In this document: piece after piece, positions 63,414 to 64,000 of the stretch
How the letters are laid out: each line of letters begins with the position of its first letter
How positions within the stretch are numbered: the first letter of the stretch is position 1
NCBI RefSeq assembly: GCF_021442385.1
Contig: NZ_MUZA01000028.1
Span: 1 to 64,000 of the forward strand
Length of the DNA: 64,000 nt
Source of the DNA: Micromonospora sp. MH99
GTDB lineage: Bacteria > Actinomycetota > Actinomycetes > Mycobacteriales > Micromonosporaceae
Direction: 5' to 3'
The notes under the pieces: model-generated
What the model was told of the DNA's origin: nothing
Seen by the model: the letters and a program-made list of their open reading frames with translations, nothing else
Database searches by the model: none
Made by a program: the position numbers and the translations under genes

Positions 63414-64000
63414 TCAGACCGCGAAGGTCGCCGGCCGTTCGGTGGCCGGGGCCGGCGGGCGGGCCTTCCACAGACCGGTCTTCTGACCGGCGAGCCGGGT
63501 CAGGTAGGCGGGGTTGAGGATCACGTAGCGGCGCCAGAGTCGTTTCGGCTCCAGACCGAGCCGCCAGAACCACTCCAGGCCGGCGCGCTGCATCCACGGC
63601 GGAGGCTGGCGCAGCAGCCCGGCGTGGTAGTCGAAGGCCGCGCCGACCGCCATCAGCGGCATGTCGAGCAGCGGACGCATGGCGTACGTGAAGACCTCCT
63701 GGCGCGGGCAGCCGAGCCCGACCAGGACGAGCCGGGCGCCACTGGACCGGATCCGGTCGGCGATCTCGGCGTCCTCGCCCGGCTGGACCGCACGGAACTT
63801 CGACGGCTCCACACCGGCGATCTTCAGCGCGGGGAACATCCGCTCCAGCGCCGGGATCAGCTTGGCCAACGTCTCCTCGGTCGAGCCGTACAGGTAGACC
63901 GGCAGCCCCTCGTCGGCGAAGCGGGAGAGCACGTGCAGGGTCAGCGTCGGCCCGTAGACGCGGTCGGTGAGCCCGGCGTGGTGCAGCAGGTTGAGCGCCC
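63414..64000 (-). CDS. WecG/TagA/CpsF-family glycosyltransferase, 5' truncated
   Basis: The frame is open to the window edge; 194 C-terminal residues are visible. It is a GT26 enzyme that transfers a sugar (ManNAc or similar) to a lipid-linked acceptor in wall teichoic acid or polysaccharide assembly. Visible family text: DRVYGPTLTLHVLSRFADEG, LPVYLYGSTEETL, ARLVLVGLGCPRQEVFTYAMRP, AVGAAFDYHAGLLRQPPPWMQRAGLEWFWRLGLEPKRLWRRY. The VGLGCPRQE loop is the signature. The start lies beyond 64000. Substrate is not determined. Confidence 0.93.
   Translation of the reverse strand, partial: ALNLLHHAGLTDRVYGPTLTLHVLSRFADEGLPVYLYGSTEETLAKLIPALERMFPALKIAGVEPSKFRAVQPGEDAEIADRIRSSGARLVLVGLGCPRQEVFTYAMRPLLDMPLMAVGAAFDYHAGLLRQPPPWMQRAGLEWFWRLGLEPKRLWRRYVILNPAYLTRLAGQKTGLWKARPPAPATERPATFAV

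Overview
The window is high-GC actinomycete chromosome, most likely Micromonospora or another Micromonosporaceae. This is inferred from the gene order DUF721/DciA - gyrB - gyrA - DUF3566 - tRNA-Ile - DLW-39-type peptide - tRNA-Ala, from heavy use of GTG starts, and from protein families typical of actinomycetes (SigE-type sigma factor, snapalysin, XRE/DUF5753 with DUF397, PASTA proteins). The left end is the origin-proximal housekeeping block. No rRNA operon, CRISPR array, intact transposon or biosynthetic gene cluster is visible.

Layout. 1-8.3 kb: replication and gyrase block with two tRNAs, a MarR regulator and DnaA-box-like sites between gyrB and gyrA. 8.3-9.3 kb: scar of an integrated element at tRNA-Ala (broken tyrosine integrase plus one orphan gene of lower GC). 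9.4-12.3 kb: sortase-anchored ALF-repeat surface protein, zinc-finger protein, small unknowns and an MBL-fold hydrolase. 12.4-20.5 kb: a giant P-type ATPase carrying a degenerate second ATPase copy, then an MFS exporter, a GAP-family membrane protein and an SDR. 20.6-26.9 kb: YbaK-type editing protein, facing a proS - CBS - SufE - DsbA-like run, with a solute-binding/membrane gene pair upstream. 27-31.6 kb: SGNH hydrolase, amidohydrolase-like protein, large secreted DNRLRE/Ig-like protein, rhodanese. 31.6-36.6 kb: SigE-type sigma factor with putative anti-sigma partner, a TetR/flavin monooxygenase divergon with clear operators, MFS transporter.

36.7-41.3 kb: an Hsp90-family ATPase immediately followed by a 961-residue TPR-like protein. 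41.5-48.2 kb: leucine/branched acyl-CoA degradation genes (TetR, biotin carboxylase, HMG-CoA lyase, carboxyltransferase, acyl-CoA dehydrogenase) interrupted by a snapalysin protease. 48.3-54.4 kb: STAND-type regulator, MarR/YceI divergon, GCS2-family ligase. 54.5-58.3 kb: membrane proteins, including two PASTA proteins, one with a perfectly periodic 18-residue tandem repeat. 58.4-60.4 kb: XRE-DUF5753 regulator overlapping a DUF397 gene. 60.6-64 kb: small unknowns, a subtilisin-like secreted protease and the start-truncated end of a WecG/TagA glycosyltransferase.

The items most worth pursuing are the Hsp90-TPR pair, the pseudo-ATPase/ATPase fusion with its coupled leader ORF, the DnaA boxes in front of gyrA, the long palindromic element at 43.6 kb and the XRE/DUF397 operator region.
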